The position numbers were made by a program, and so were the translations under genes. Below, piece after piece: positions 20,635-32,116 of a DNA stretch of 64,000 bases (within the stretch, counting starts at the first letter, position 1; each line of letters opens with the position of its first letter). Under the pieces are notes generated by a model. That model was not told the origin of the DNA, did no database searches, and saw nothing but the letters and a program-made list of their open reading frames with translations. Source of the DNA: Spisula solida (taxonomy: Eukaryota; Mollusca; Bivalvia; Venerida; Mactridae); NCBI GenBank assembly GCA_947247005.1, contig OX365951.1, positions 34,802,899-34,866,898 of the forward strand, in the 5' to 3' direction.

Positions 20635-23493
20635 ATGGCCGTTGACACTGGATTCAGAATGGATATATTTGTGTGGTTACTTCTTTTGAGTGCTTTGTGC
20701 TACCAAGGAACATTGTCACAGAACACTGCTAAACATGTAACTGTGAACGGCACAGACAATGGGTACGTACACGCGAACACTACCGTCGTCAGTACGAAAT
20801 GCAAATTGATTCCAACCATTTTGGACATTCGTGATGAGGTTGCTAACCTAGCAAACGCAGAGTACAAGCTTGTAAAACTTAAAATACAAATTGACGGTAC
20901 AAATATCACGTCAAGAAATATATATTCTACGTCAGGTTATCACCCACGGGAGTGGGTTATAGCAACGAGTACAACAGGGAAATCCATGCTGATGTTGCGT
21001 GAAAATTTTGAACCGATGTCTTTGTTCACGCTTGGATATGGTGTTGCCAGCTTGGAAATAATATTGGAACAACATCCAATTGACTGTTTAGACAACATTG
21101 ATGTCGCCTTGATTGAGGATCTAATTAGGAGCAGTATTTTGAGTAATTTCGGGTCCGATTTTTCATTGCCGGAGACTGCCGAAGTTTGCAACCAACACGT
21201 TGTGACGAAACGAGTTGGGAGGGCCAACATTGTATACATCTGTTGCAAGAATGATTTAGCACAGAATGGAACAATGCAGTGCTTGGAAAACACGGAAACA
21301 GTTTGGATTAAGATGTTGTTTGTTTCATTGTTTCTAATTCAAGGATTTTTTGTTGCATACTGTCCTTTAATATTACCTGACACCCTGTTTAAGGCGAGGT
21401 CTGTATTTCAAAACTACGTATTCAAAACTCAACCTGACAAATCACTTGTTTTGAATGTCAAAGTCGTTGACTCATCTACAAATGTAACTGAGACTTTCGT
21501 GAAGACACGACGGCATACATTCACACACATGAGGGGATTCAGAAAACACATTGAACAAATGACGAGAGGAAAGGTTTACTCCATGTACGTTGATGGGGTA
21601 AATATGTCAGTTCGAGGAAGCAAAATTATCGCTGACGGTTCCGCCCCGGTTGGAGTGGTGAATTTCATCTTTCGATTTTTTATTCGTTGCGCACTTAAGA
21701 CAGAAATTCAATCTCTCAGTGCATGTTGTAATGCAAAACTATGTAAATCCATTTCCCCTAGCATTAACATCAGATGGTACCAATGTCTTCGGAGTTTCAT
21801 GTTGTTGTTACCCGTGGTAATCTGTGCTTCACCATGGATACTAAGAGTTTGGTTTTACTATTCCTATGAGCAGGACGTTATACAATACAAGGAACAACTT
21901 TACAAGACATTAAATATAACCATGCCTTTCAATGGGTCCGTTGTGTCATATCTTTCACCGTCACATCCACTATTCATTGTCATATATGCATTGTTAGCGT
22001 TTGAAATTGTGTTTTATTTGCCACAACCTGAAGAAGTTAAACGGAAATTAAAGTTCACAATAAGGAAGTGTTTTCGTGACATGCACGAAAGTTCTAGAAT
22101 GAAGGCATGTGGATATTTTATGTCTAAGTTGCTATATCCATTGACACGGTTCGGCATCATTGGTTGTTTGATAGCACCATTGTGTGTGACAGTGCTGCCA
22201 TTTCTAGTGCTTCTGTTAGCGTTGGATGCTGTTCCAATAGCAAACCTAACACTTCGACTGTTTGCCAACTTGGTGTATTATATACTAAGAATGATAAGTC
22301 CGCCAATGTTTAATTTTGTCAGTTTGGAGGACAATGGTCAATGTGGACGTTGGATTAACAACAGATTAGCATCAATATTGGTAACTGATTTCCAAGAACA
22401 GAACAGTAGAGGAAATCAATTGATTCACGCTTTGTCTCTTATCTTTACAATTGCTTCCATTGGATGCATTCTGTTTCTGGCCGTGGATTGTATTTCGTTT
22501 TACGTTGAATGTATGGTGTATGGTTTGGTGGGATTTATTTTAAACCCGAAGGACATAATGAAATATGTGTCCTTGCTTTTGCTCATTGTTGTTTATGGTT
22601 TCGAATGTTTCCGAGGTGTTAATACAAAGTATGTTGCATACGGCAAAGCTATAAATTCACAAGTCCAAACAATGATCGGCGAAAGGCTGAAAGAAGTGGC
22701 ATCACAAAGCGCTAAGGACCAAGTAAATTCTGCTTTTAGAATAGAAGTTGATGATAACGTGGAATCTATGTACTTAGTGGCAGGTTCAGAGAGGTACTTG
22801 AAATGGCGAGCACCTCGGCTTGTCCTGTTTTTAGATAGTTCAGACATACCCTATATTCCTAAATCGTTTCTTATGAGAATGGCAAAATTGCAGCATGCAT
22901 TCTGTCCAGGGCAAGTGCATCTGTTGTACCTGAAAGCTCTTCTGGACTTTTCCTTGATAGTTTTGTTTCTTTCCTTTGTCTTCATTGTTATATTTGCTTT
23001 TGGACAAGCGCAGGATATATCCTCTGGGGGACAGGCTATTGCAGCACTGGGAAGTGGATTTCTGCCACTGATACTTAGAAAGTTTCTCTTCCAATCACAC
23101 GGTGGATCTTGTGTAGATACATCCAACATGAAATGGCACTTCATGTTTGAAAACGCGGTGGAAAAATACAAGGATCGTTGGAACTTTGAAGATATTCATG
23201 TGACACGTATTGAAGAAGCCAAATGGGGAGGAGAAAAACTTGCAGATAGTGCCACTGGGGACGAAAATAATATTGATGATGATACAACTATAACGTCTGA
23301 TACTAGTATTGCATTGCTTCCAAGAACTAACGCACCAAATGTCAATGTCGATTTAATAATTAAAACTGCACAACATGCCACTGATGAGAATGATGAGAAT
23401 GATCTTGACTTTTATGTGCCTGTAACACGTGCTGCAGAATGTGAAGATGATGAACTATTCAATGATGACGATATAAACGAGACGGTCGTGTAA
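20635..23493 (+). CDS. Multi-pass membrane protein, cluster paralog 2 (952 aa from first ATG, 944 from second)
   Basis: Same architecture as the gene at 16131 and very similar over its whole length; function unknown. Two in-frame starts exist. The second ATG (20659; MDIFVWLLLLSALCYQGT) puts the signal peptide at the very N-terminus, as in the other two paralogs, so it is the likelier start. The ectodomain keeps DIRDEVANLANAEYKLVKLK, the GYHPREW block and the cysteines. Membrane spans and the basic loop (KRKLKFTIRKCFRDM) are conserved. The near-C-terminal span region GQAQDISSGGQAIAALGSG is almost identical to paralog 1 at the DNA level. The tail contains YVPVTRAAECEDDELF and ends ETVV, a class I PDZ ligand. 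Single exon. Candidate AATAAA sites are at 24087 and 24205. Confidence 0.92.
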   Translation: MAVDTGFRMDIFVWLLLLSALCYQGTLSQNTAKHVTVNGTDNGYVHANTTVVSTKCKLIPTILDIRDEVANLANAEYKLVKLKIQIDGTNITSRNIYSTSGYHPREWVIATSTTGKSMLMLRENFEPMSLFTLGYGVASLEIILEQHPIDCLDNIDVALIEDLIRSSILSNFGSDFSLPETAEVCNQHVVTKRVGRANIVYICCKNDLAQNGTMQCLENTETVWIKMLFVSLFLIQGFFVAYCPLILPDTLFKARSVFQNYVFKTQPDKSLVLNVKVVDSSTNVTETFVKTRRHTFTHMRGFRKHIEQMTRGKVYSMYVDGVNMSVRGSKIIADGSAPVGVVNFIFRFFIRCALKTEIQSLSACCNAKLCKSISPSINIRWYQCLRSFMLLLPVVICASPWILRVWFYYSYEQDVIQYKEQLYKTLNITMPFNGSVVSYLSPSHPLFIVIYALLAFEIVFYLPQPEEVKRKLKFTIRKCFRDMHESSRMKACGYFMSKLLYPLTRFGIIGCLIAPLCVTVLPFLVLLLALDAVPIANLTLRLFANLVYYILRMISPPMFNFVSLEDNGQCGRWINNRLASILVTDFQEQNSRGNQLIHALSLIFTIASIGCILFLAVDCISFYVECMVYGLVGFILNPKDIMKYVSLLLLIVVYGFECFRGVNTKYVAYGKAINSQVQTMIGERLKEVASQSAKDQVNSAFRIEVDDNVESMYLVAGSERYLKWRAPRLVLFLDSSDIPYIPKSFLMRMAKLQHAFCPGQVHLLYLKALLDFSLIVLFLSFVFIVIFAFGQAQDISSGGQAIAALGSGFLPLILRKFLFQSHGGSCVDTSNMKWHFMFENAVEKYKDRWNFEDIHVTRIEEAKWGGEKLADSATGDENNIDDDTTITSDTSIALLPRTNAPNVNVDLIIKTAQHATDENDENDLDFYVPVTRAAECEDDELFNDDDINETVV

Positions 23494-24086
23494 ACTATCC
23501 ATTTCATAAAGAACGTACGGCATTTCGCCTAACTTTTCTTTCGAAACTAACGCAGCCATTACGACATTGAAGGAAAATGCACGTGTTTGGCTTACGTAAC
23601 TGTAGTGTTATGGAATCATCATTTGTTGATGTTTAGATTTATTTCTACTTTTTCTCGCGCCCAATCACCCCCGCGTTCACTTATTTTCTTTTTTGTTGAT
23701 AACCATCAAAACTCATTGTTGCATATGTAGAATTATAAGCCATTGTCAGTGATTATTAAACTTTTTAGAACGTTATTAACACCTGAAATGGTAGCGGTGT
23801 AGTTCACTTTGTGGTCAACATTGTGGCGTATGCATGTGGTCTGTGTTTTGTGGTCTGTTTGTTTCCTTTGTGACTTTTCAGTCGTTTCTGTTGAGTGTTG
23901 CCTTCCATGTCCGATATGTCATCTTCATTTTACGGTTATATCACTTTTGCATTGGCAGTTTCGTGTACAACTCGCAATATATGTACGTGTATTGTGGCAA
24001 TATTACACTGATACTCGTTATTACTCGGTGATAAGTTCGTGTGTGTTTCTTTATTTAATCGTTATCATGATTGTTTAGATCACTTA

Positions 24087-24210
24087 AATAAAAAAACCTG
24101 ATAGTGCGACGGATAACCACGGAATATTTAGTTAATATATAGTTCCAGCTTAATGGTGCCATATATTAGAACATGTGTATTGTTTATGTTGTTTACATAT
24201 TGTAAATAAA
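24087..24210 (+). promoter_or_regulatory. Candidate poly(A) signals for paralog 2
   Basis: AATAAA at 24087-24092 and at 24205-24210, about 0.6-0.7 kb after the stop codon. Confidence 0.4.
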
Positions 24211-24239
24211 ATATGTTTGAAGTCCTTACGGCCATTAGT

Positions 24240-26500
24240 TAGTTATTTCCATTTTATATGAGGTATGGTACGCCGGAGATAACACTAGACTTTGTTTACA
24301 CATGAAAATGAAGATTAAATGCATTTTCGATGTTCATTTTTGTTCAATCTTGTAGGTATTCACTTTTAATGATATACTTTTTTAGATCTATACTGATACA
24401 ATACAATACAATTATTCAATTCAGTGTAGAGTTATCTCCGGCGAACTATATGAGACATTTTTATTCATTACTAGCCCCTCTTATAACATGGATGTACAGT
24501 CTGATGTACTTTTTGTGCATGGATTCAACGAATTAAAATATTATTATTTGAAAACATTCTTGATGTATTAGAAACCACAAACTATTAAAATACATTCATT
24601 AAGTATAATTATTACATTTAATTTAGTATCGTTAGAATAAGGTTAGAATAAGACCAACGTGTGCATTTTTGTTCCGGATTTCTACTCAGTACTTCGTAAA
24701 CACGTTATATCATGTTTTGTAATTACTCAATGACATTCTTTTGAAATACGAGTGTATTATGCAATCATTCTATAGGCGTCACAAATGGGCGCGTTTAGCT
24801 ATTTTTGAATTATCAGGTTTAATCTATTCACACTATTGTATTCACACATAAAAACATAACAAAACAGGAAATATCAAGTTGGTGGTAGTTTCAATGTGGA
24901 ATTTGACATTGAGATCGAATTCATTTAATTCGAAATTTATTTTCGTTTTTAATTTTTATGTCGAAATCAATGTCGAATTCGACGTTAAAAGCCACAAAAA
25001 TTAATTTTTTTTTTAAAATAAAAAAGCTTATCTTTGAACTATCAATGCATATCATAAAAATGTCGGCATGTTTTACTTCAATGAGTTTATGTCTGGTAAA
25101 GCAAACATATTGTAGCCAAGTTCCTTGAAGATATACAAAAATGTACTAGTATTCATAATTATCTAACAAAGTTATCCTCAAAAATATACTTGTGTACTTA
25201 CAAAAGTTGCTAAGTTTATAAAACATATACTAGTACCATACCAATATTGCAATTATAACGTAAAACACTATCGACGAACTTTGAGAAATACAAATATACG
25301 TATATATATGGTGACATAGGCCTGCCACCAGATAACAACTATAAATGCGTTATTATGCATTTTCTTCATGTCCACGTATTTATTTTAATTTAAATATCAT
25401 CTAGTTACCCACCGCGTTAACCACATAGCTATCTAGATAATTGAGTTGTTATCAGGTGGCAGAAATATGCCTCCATTATAGTATTGTACTATAAAAGATA
25501 ATAACAAATCGGAGAGGGAAGGCAGCACTCAACAGACACAACAGCGGACGAAATGCACTCAAGTGAACACACAAAATAGAAATTCACAGACCACAAGCAT
25601 ACGCCTAAATAACATGTAAACAAAAATGGATAAGATAAAAAATAAACTTATCAACTTTAAATGCATACTTTTATGTGTGTATTTGGTCCAATAAAAGTGC
25701 ATGTGAGTATTACAACACTGTAAATTGTATAACCTTGCTTCAGACTTAGAGAGTATCATGGAGCTTGCATACTTCTCATACTTCTCGCGCACAATATTTT
25801 TACCACAAAGGGACACAACTCGTGACACGTATGTGTGTTTCCAAGCTATAAGTTAATGGACCTTATTCACTATATATATGGTGGTCCAAATTAAACAGAA
25901 CTTTACCTTTAAATGACTGCTTAACTTCAACCTCAATGATAAATATACACGATGAACGTAAGTTTAAAAGTGATCGACTTAAATATATGATTGTATACAT
26001 TACTAATATATGTGAACATACAAATGGACTAAGTATGCGTTAAAATACATTACTACATGAGCTAGTTTGCTGATTGAGCTGGTATATATAGCAGATGACG
26101 CATCTACATATCTATTGATTTCAACAGACTATTTTAAAGGTATGAGGTGGTGAAGAAACACTGTTTAATAGTTAAATCTATGTAATAAAACATGCACTAT
26201 GGACGAGCAAAGCCATTAAATAGGTTTAACTTTCATTGAAACGTTTTGGTCATACTAACAACACGTAGGCCAACTTAGCAGACGACACTACATATATCGC
26301 AGGTTCATACGTTGGCATGTGTCTCGACTGCATGTTCACTATGGTTTTCAGATCCGAGTGAACACAATAATGAAAGAGGCTTGGTTAAAGTCATGCTTAA
26401 CAGTTTTATTTCCATATTTATTGTTACCCGAGCAGACGGTGTTTATTTAAGCAAGAAGTTGTACGCATGCGGAAGTATCAAATTGAATACCTTAACTCGT
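24240..26500. other. Intergenic spacer between paralogs 2 and 3
   Basis: AT-rich. Apart from the small element at 25309-25475 and an inverted TCGAATTC/GACATTGA stretch near 24905-24990, I see no gene. Short ORFs here show no family resemblance. Confidence 0.4.
25309..25475. mobile_element. 167 bp MITE related to the 2.5 kb foldback element
   Basis: Left end TGGTGACATAGGCCTGCCAC and right end reading, on the other strand, TGGAGGCATATTTCTGCCAC. Both match the termini of the element at 11315-13800. The interior keeps CCGCGTTAACCACATAGC and TATCTAGATAATTGAG words. TA precedes it; the right flank is TT, so the duplication is imperfect or mutated. Confidence 0.65.
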
Positions 26501-26513
26501 ACAGAGTGATGTA

Positions 26514-26523
26514 TTTATATATA
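26514..26523 (+). promoter_or_regulatory. Possible TATA box for paralog 3
   Basis: TTTATATATAA lies about 130 bp upstream of the start codon at 26652, a spacing that would leave a leader of roughly 100 bases. In AT-rich DNA this could be chance. Confidence 0.3.
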
Positions 26524-26651
26524 ACCCCATGCGTAGAGCACAACTTTCCAAAACACATTTTATAAGTGTGAAGGCAAAATATAATTGTTACTAGTGTTCG
26601 TATGCATTGGATAATAAGGAAGGTTTTGGAGTTTAAAGTTTTACATTCAGA

Positions 26652-29579
26652 ATGGAGCTATTGAAATATACGTGTGTGTTATTAGTGTTGTCGACCGGAA
26701 CATTGTCGCATGCAAACACTACAGTCAAACCTGACGCTTTAAACACGACTGTTTCTAGCAAAGTGACAGTTGACCCAAACACGTGCACACTAATACCTGC
26801 CGATTTGGATATTCGTGATGAGATTGCAGCATTGGCTCTTAACACCGATTACAAACTGGTCAAACTTAAAGTGATAATTGAAGAAACAGACCTCACGTCA
26901 AAAATATATTCTACATCAGGTTATCACCCACGGGAGTGGGATATAGCAACAAGTACAACAGGGAAATCCATGCTGATGCTGCGTGAAGCTTTTGTACCGA
27001 TGTCTATGTATTCACTTGGTATGGGCGTTAGAAACGTGGACTTAGTTCTAAAACAAAATCCTGCAAACTGTACAAAGAATATCCATATCTCTGAAATCGA
27101 AAACATATTAAGAGACAGCATTTTAAATAATTTCGGGTCGGAAACATCATTGCCAGAGACCGCAGAGGTTTGTAACCAACATATTGAGACGGAAGGAGTT
27201 AAGAAGGCCAAACTTGTGCATGTGTGTTGCAAGAAGGACTTGAATCAGTTTGGAGCGATAGTATGTGAGGACAATTCTGAAACAATTTGGATAAAAATGT
27301 TGTTCGTTTCACTTTTTCTTATTCAAGGATTTATCATAGCATATTGTCCTTTATTCCTGCCAGACACAGTGTTTAAAGCCAAAACCGTATTTCAAAGCTA
27401 CTTATTCAAAACAGAGCCAGAGAAATCGCTCGTACTCAATGTTAAAATCTTGGATTCAACTACTGATGTTAGTGCAGCCTATGTGAAAACACGAAGGCAT
27501 CAATTTACGCGCTTGACTGGATTCAGAAGCCATCTAGATCAAATGAGTATTGGAAAGGTGTATTCGATGTACGTTAATGGTGTGAACATTGCTACTTTAG
27601 AAAGCAAAATTGTCCCGGACGGTACGGCACCCGTTGGTGTAGTGAACTTTATGTATGATTTCTTCATTCGCTGCGCACTCAGGATGGAAATTGAATCTGT
27701 TGGTCCATGCTGCAATGCAAACATATGTAGATTACTCTGTCGTAGAAGCACCTTCAAATGGTATCAATGTCTTCGGATTTTCATGCTACTGTTGTTTGTG
27801 TGTGTTTGTTTCGCACCGTGGATAGTACGGGTTTGGTTCTACTACCACTATGAGCAGGATGTTATACAATACAAAGAAGAACTATACAATGCACTGAATA
27901 TGACCATGCCATTCAATGGCTTTGTTGTTTCTTATTTATCACCAACACATTGGCTTTTTATAATAATATATGTATGGCTAGGTCTTGAAGTTCTTTTCTA
28001 CCTGCCACAAACTGATGCGGTTAAACGGAGACTAAAGTTCACAGTTAGAAAGTGTTTCCGTGATATGCGCGATAGTTCTAGAATAGACGCATGTGGGTAC
28101 TTCATGTCTAAGTTGCTTTATCCCCTTGCCCGTTTAGGCATTGTTGGATGTGTTGTTGTACCAATCTGGGTAGTGCTTTTGCCGTTCCTTCTGTTGTTAC
28201 TGCTTTTGGAAGCTCTTCCAACTGCAAACTTAACGGTACGACTTCTTGCAAACCTAGGTTATTATACCCTTAGAATGATAAGTCCACAAAGGTTTAACTT
28301 CGTTGAACGAAATGACAATGGCAATGGTCGGGTTAATCGATGGGTTAATAAAAGATTGGACACCATATTGGTGACAGATTTCCAAGAAGAGAACACAAGA
28401 TGCAATCAATTGGTACACGTATCATCTCTGATAATGACTCTTGTATCATTTTGTTTCATTCTGTTTTTAGCTGCAGATTGTCTTTCATTCTACGCTGAAT
28501 GTATCGTATACGGCATAATTGGTTTCATTCTAAGCCCTAAATTCATCTTGAAATATGTATCCTTAACGTTACTCATTGTTGTTTACGGAATAGATTGCTT
28601 CGGTGGAGTAAAGGGAAGGTATGTTGCATACGGCCAAGCTATAAATTCAATGGTCCAATCAATGGTCGGTGAGAGGATGAAAGAAGTAGCGTCACAAAAC
28701 GCGAAGAACCAAGTAAATGCGGCTTTCAGAATAGAAGGTGATGAAGAAACAGAACCTATGTACCTTGTGGCAGGTTCAGAGAGGTACTTGAAATGGCGAG
28801 CACCGCGGCTTGTCCTGTTTTTAGATAGTTCAGATGTACCTTATATTCCGAAATCATTCCTTATGCGAATGGGAAGACTGAAGCATGCCATCTGCCCTGG
28901 CCAAGTACATATCTTATATCTGAAAGCTTTTGTCGACTTCGCTGTGATTGTTTTGTTTCTATGCTTTGTCTTTATTGTTATATTTGCTTTTGGCCAAGCT
29001 AATGATATATCATCTGCTGGGCAATCCATTGCTGCACTTGCTAGTGGCTTTATACCACTTATACTAAGAAAATTCCTTTTCCAATCACAATCTGGACCAA
29101 CCGTGGATACTTCAAACATGAAATGGCACTATATGTTTCTAGACGCCGTTAAACAATATAAAGATCGCTGGAATCTTGAAGATATACAAGTCACGAAAGT
29201 TGAAGAAGCAAAACACGAAGAACCAAAGCCTTTAGAAGAATCTGGTGCAGATAAACTCAAAATTGATGTGGATATTGATAACAGCTCAACTGCTGGTATA
29301 GTAAACGAAGAGGCAACGGAGGCAAGTGCAGATGTCACGGATAATATCGAAACGGACCAGGATAATCACGCTTGCATAGTTAAGGACAGTGCAATAGAAT
29401 TAAGGATGTTATCTAATGATGCCGGACGTGAAGGAAATGTTGATTTGATAGTTAAAAGAGTGGAGCTTGTGGAAGGTGAGGTTAATGATCTTGAATACTA
29501 TATTCCTGTTACCCGTGCTGCAGAGCGTGAAAATGATGAACTAATTAATGACAGTGATGTTCACTTTACTGTTGTTTAA
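26652..29579 (+). CDS. Multi-pass membrane protein, cluster paralog 3 (975 aa, single exon)
   Basis: Third and most diverged member of the cluster; function unknown. It begins with a signal peptide (YTCVLLVLSTGTLS) followed by an ectodomain carrying DIRDEIAALAL, SGYHPREWDIATSTTGKSML and a CC pair (VHVCCKKDL). The same series of membrane spans follows: IKMLFVSLFLIQGFIIAYC, CLRIFMLLLFVCVCFAPWIV, and a late span FAVIVLFLCFVFIVIFAFGQ. The basic loop KRRLKFTVRKCFRDMRDSSR is kept. The cytoplasmic tail is longer than in the paralogs, rich in Glu and Asp, yet retains YIPVTRAAERENDELIND and ends FTVV, again Thr at -2 and Val at 0. It lies 3.2 kb after paralog 2 on the same strand. Poly(A) signals overlap at 29696. 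Confidence 0.92.
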   Translation: MELLKYTCVLLVLSTGTLSHANTTVKPDALNTTVSSKVTVDPNTCTLIPADLDIRDEIAALALNTDYKLVKLKVIIEETDLTSKIYSTSGYHPREWDIATSTTGKSMLMLREAFVPMSMYSLGMGVRNVDLVLKQNPANCTKNIHISEIENILRDSILNNFGSETSLPETAEVCNQHIETEGVKKAKLVHVCCKKDLNQFGAIVCEDNSETIWIKMLFVSLFLIQGFIIAYCPLFLPDTVFKAKTVFQSYLFKTEPEKSLVLNVKILDSTTDVSAAYVKTRRHQFTRLTGFRSHLDQMSIGKVYSMYVNGVNIATLESKIVPDGTAPVGVVNFMYDFFIRCALRMEIESVGPCCNANICRLLCRRSTFKWYQCLRIFMLLLFVCVCFAPWIVRVWFYYHYEQDVIQYKEELYNALNMTMPFNGFVVSYLSPTHWLFIIIYVWLGLEVLFYLPQTDAVKRRLKFTVRKCFRDMRDSSRIDACGYFMSKLLYPLARLGIVGCVVVPIWVVLLPFLLLLLLLEALPTANLTVRLLANLGYYTLRMISPQRFNFVERNDNGNGRVNRWVNKRLDTILVTDFQEENTRCNQLVHVSSLIMTLVSFCFILFLAADCLSFYAECIVYGIIGFILSPKFILKYVSLTLLIVVYGIDCFGGVKGRYVAYGQAINSMVQSMVGERMKEVASQNAKNQVNAAFRIEGDEETEPMYLVAGSERYLKWRAPRLVLFLDSSDVPYIPKSFLMRMGRLKHAICPGQVHILYLKAFVDFAVIVLFLCFVFIVIFAFGQANDISSAGQSIAALASGFIPLILRKFLFQSQSGPTVDTSNMKWHYMFLDAVKQYKDRWNLEDIQVTKVEEAKHEEPKPLEESGADKLKIDVDIDNSSTAGIVNEEATEASADVTDNIETDQDNHACIVKDSAIELRMLSNDAGREGNVDLIVKRVELVEGEVNDLEYYIPVTRAAERENDELINDSDVHFTVV

Positions 29580-29695
29580 GAAGCTAACGAACGCTTATAT
29601 CTCATATGATGGCTGTAGTATGACTGACTAAAGGTATATTTTAAGTATACCAAACTGTATGTGTCTAATACCGAAGATAAGAAGTATGAAAATGA

Positions 29696-29705
29696 AATAA
29701 ATAAA
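29696..29705 (+). promoter_or_regulatory. Poly(A) signal for paralog 3
   Basis: Overlapping AATAAATAAA about 115 bp after the stop codon. Confidence 0.5.
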
Positions 29706-29709
29706 CACA

Positions 29710-31500
29710 CATATTAATTTTTGAACAAATATTATCATGACATACGCGTATGTAACCACATCAAGAGACGGAATAAATGCAAGCTTATAGATAAATGTTT
29801 TAAGTATTAAGTCGTTGGTTGACTTACTGTGTAAATGTATGCACTAGACCATACGCATGTATTTAACCTTTTGTATTCTTAATGTAACTTTGTGTAACAC
29901 CATATACATCGCACCTGGTCCCATGATCATTTAACTTTGTTAATGCTCTACTGAACTTGAGAATGGAACTTGAATTGCTTCTTAAAACTGCAACAATAAA
30001 ACAATCTTTACTTTATCAGGAAATATTTATCTGCTTTCTTTAAGGCTGTATATGTAATATAGAAGTTTCATTAAATTATGCGACATTTTACTGTTTGAAA
30101 TATTTTAAGTTTGAACACAAAATTTAGTTGAGCATGAAATACGCTTTATAATCACGGGACCTGATGTACAAAGTGGGGGCGAGCCTTGATATTAAGGCAG
30201 CTGCTGTATATGTTTTGTCCCTATACTGTGCCTCTATTGATTTCACGTTTATTGGCTGTTTGTTGCTCAGTAGTGCGTACATAGATGATGAGAACGTGTA
30301 TGCATTATGTAAAACATTTTGCCATATATGGGTTGATGGTTATTGAGATATGTATAAGCAGAGTTCGATAAAATTAATGAACCGGAAGAGGTAGATGTGT
30401 GTCTGCGTTATCTAAATCATATCTGTACTTCATATTTCTATACTTGTTTTGTGTGGTACTTTTCAAGTACACGATGCTGTAAAAAGGTACCACCCACAAC
30501 ATGCTAGATGGGGAATGCAAGATGTACCGAGGAAAAATCAGATTTGTAAACCATATAGAAAGCTCATAACACGAGTTTTGCAATGGAACAGAACATATTG
30601 TGTCAAATAATTGTTATGTTGTCTTGTCTTGCACAATAATATTAGCTTGTCTTGTGCCTAGTGTGTGACGGGCGCTACACTTTGGACATGCTATTTTGAT
30701 TTTCAGTATATAGTATTTTGATACTCATCTGTTTACAATATTTACTTAACCTGTAAGCTTATATTTTCTTACATGTGAAATCATATATTAGTATTATATA
30801 ACTATATATATTTGTACGCTTGTAGAAATATGTGTAAGATTAATGTTTTATAACATATGTTGTTGTCTGTCATATGATTAAAGTGAGACATGCATATGCA
30901 TGCATAAAGATTATGTGTTTAAGTTGTACTTTGATATTTAAGCAGAACTTACAACTACAGTACAACCTCTGTAGAGCAACACCCTTTGGAAGCTGCAAAC
31001 ATTGGCACTTAAACAGAGGTTGTTGCTTAACGGAGGTTGATTTTAGAGTAAATATCAGTTTATGTAATTTTGAAGGTGTTTGATTGGCCGCTCTGAAGAG
31101 TGTTACTGTAGTATCCGTTCTAGCTGAGGGCACAATACATTTATTATGTCGTTAGAGATAAAGGAGCCTCTAAAGGTGCTGGACCAAAATCTCTTGAATA
31201 ATCTGAATTTGAGCTCAATATCGACTCAAATATTGCCACTTATCGTTTCAATGCCTATGCTTAAAATCGGTTTCACAAAATAAAAAGATTGTCTGGAAAT
31301 TATTACTACAAGCTTTCAAGATCTTGAGCTTCAGCTTTAGATTGTCCTCCTACACAGACTCTCATGTCAGCGAAATCTAAATTTGAGATAAAGTTCTACA
31401 TTTGTATTTGGGATACTTCGGGAGACCGAAGCCTGGCCAACTTGATAACCCGACACTGTCATTTAGACAAGAATCGTGTACTATTCCATGCAGTACTACC
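29710..31500. other. Intergenic stretch, no gene recognised
   Basis: AT-rich. Near 30957 ACAGTACAACCTCTGTAGAG looks like one end of a pogo/Tigger-type element, with a partly inverted CAGAGGTTGTTGC word at 31013. No convincing coding region. Confidence 0.4.
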
Positions 31501-31504
31501 GACT

Positions 31505-31660
31505 GGTCGATCATTTTGACGATCGGTCTTGGCCCGATTCCTGTTTGACCAGTTTATGTTAACAATGGTTAAGGTTATTCCCTCCACATGTGGAGAAGTT
31601 GTCAGTTGCTTGTGGAAAAGCAAGTTAGTCCATGATTAGCAATATCAGGAAAACAGGTTA
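31505..31660 (+). repeat. Dispersed SINE-like repeat (CCAGGAAAACTGG family)
   Basis: CCTCCACATGTGGAGAAGTT and AGGAAAACAGGTTAGG match the repeat at 3830-4000. A preceding GACTGGTCGATCATTTTGAC is partly palindromic. Approximate limits. Confidence 0.4.
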
Positions 31661-32116
31661 GGCAATCTATTCACCATGTATGTCTGAATATACGACATGA
31701 ACGTCCAAAAATGCCTCTTGGAACATTTCCATTTGAACACTGGAAATTCTGTATGGTAATACACGTATACGTAAGAAACTTTAACTCTAGACGTATTGAA
31801 TAAACATGAACATCGTTTAAGAAATTCGATATTTATTATATTGAAATTCTTCATAAATTATGTATAAGTACTTTGTTTGTATGTTCACAAGTGTTTGATT
31901 CCGTTTTGTTAAGTAAATAATTTCCTGTTCAGTTTATGTTATGTGCAGTTAATGTGTTTATCTGATCGTTTCAATGTTCCTTGTTTACCACTAGTATAAC
32001 ATTCATGTTGCCTTTTATACACCGAATGTCCTTGAATTTATTAGAGTACAGCGGCTTTCTTTATATATGACATAGTACCGGTGAACTTATGATATCGGTA
32101 TGCAACAAGGATTATA

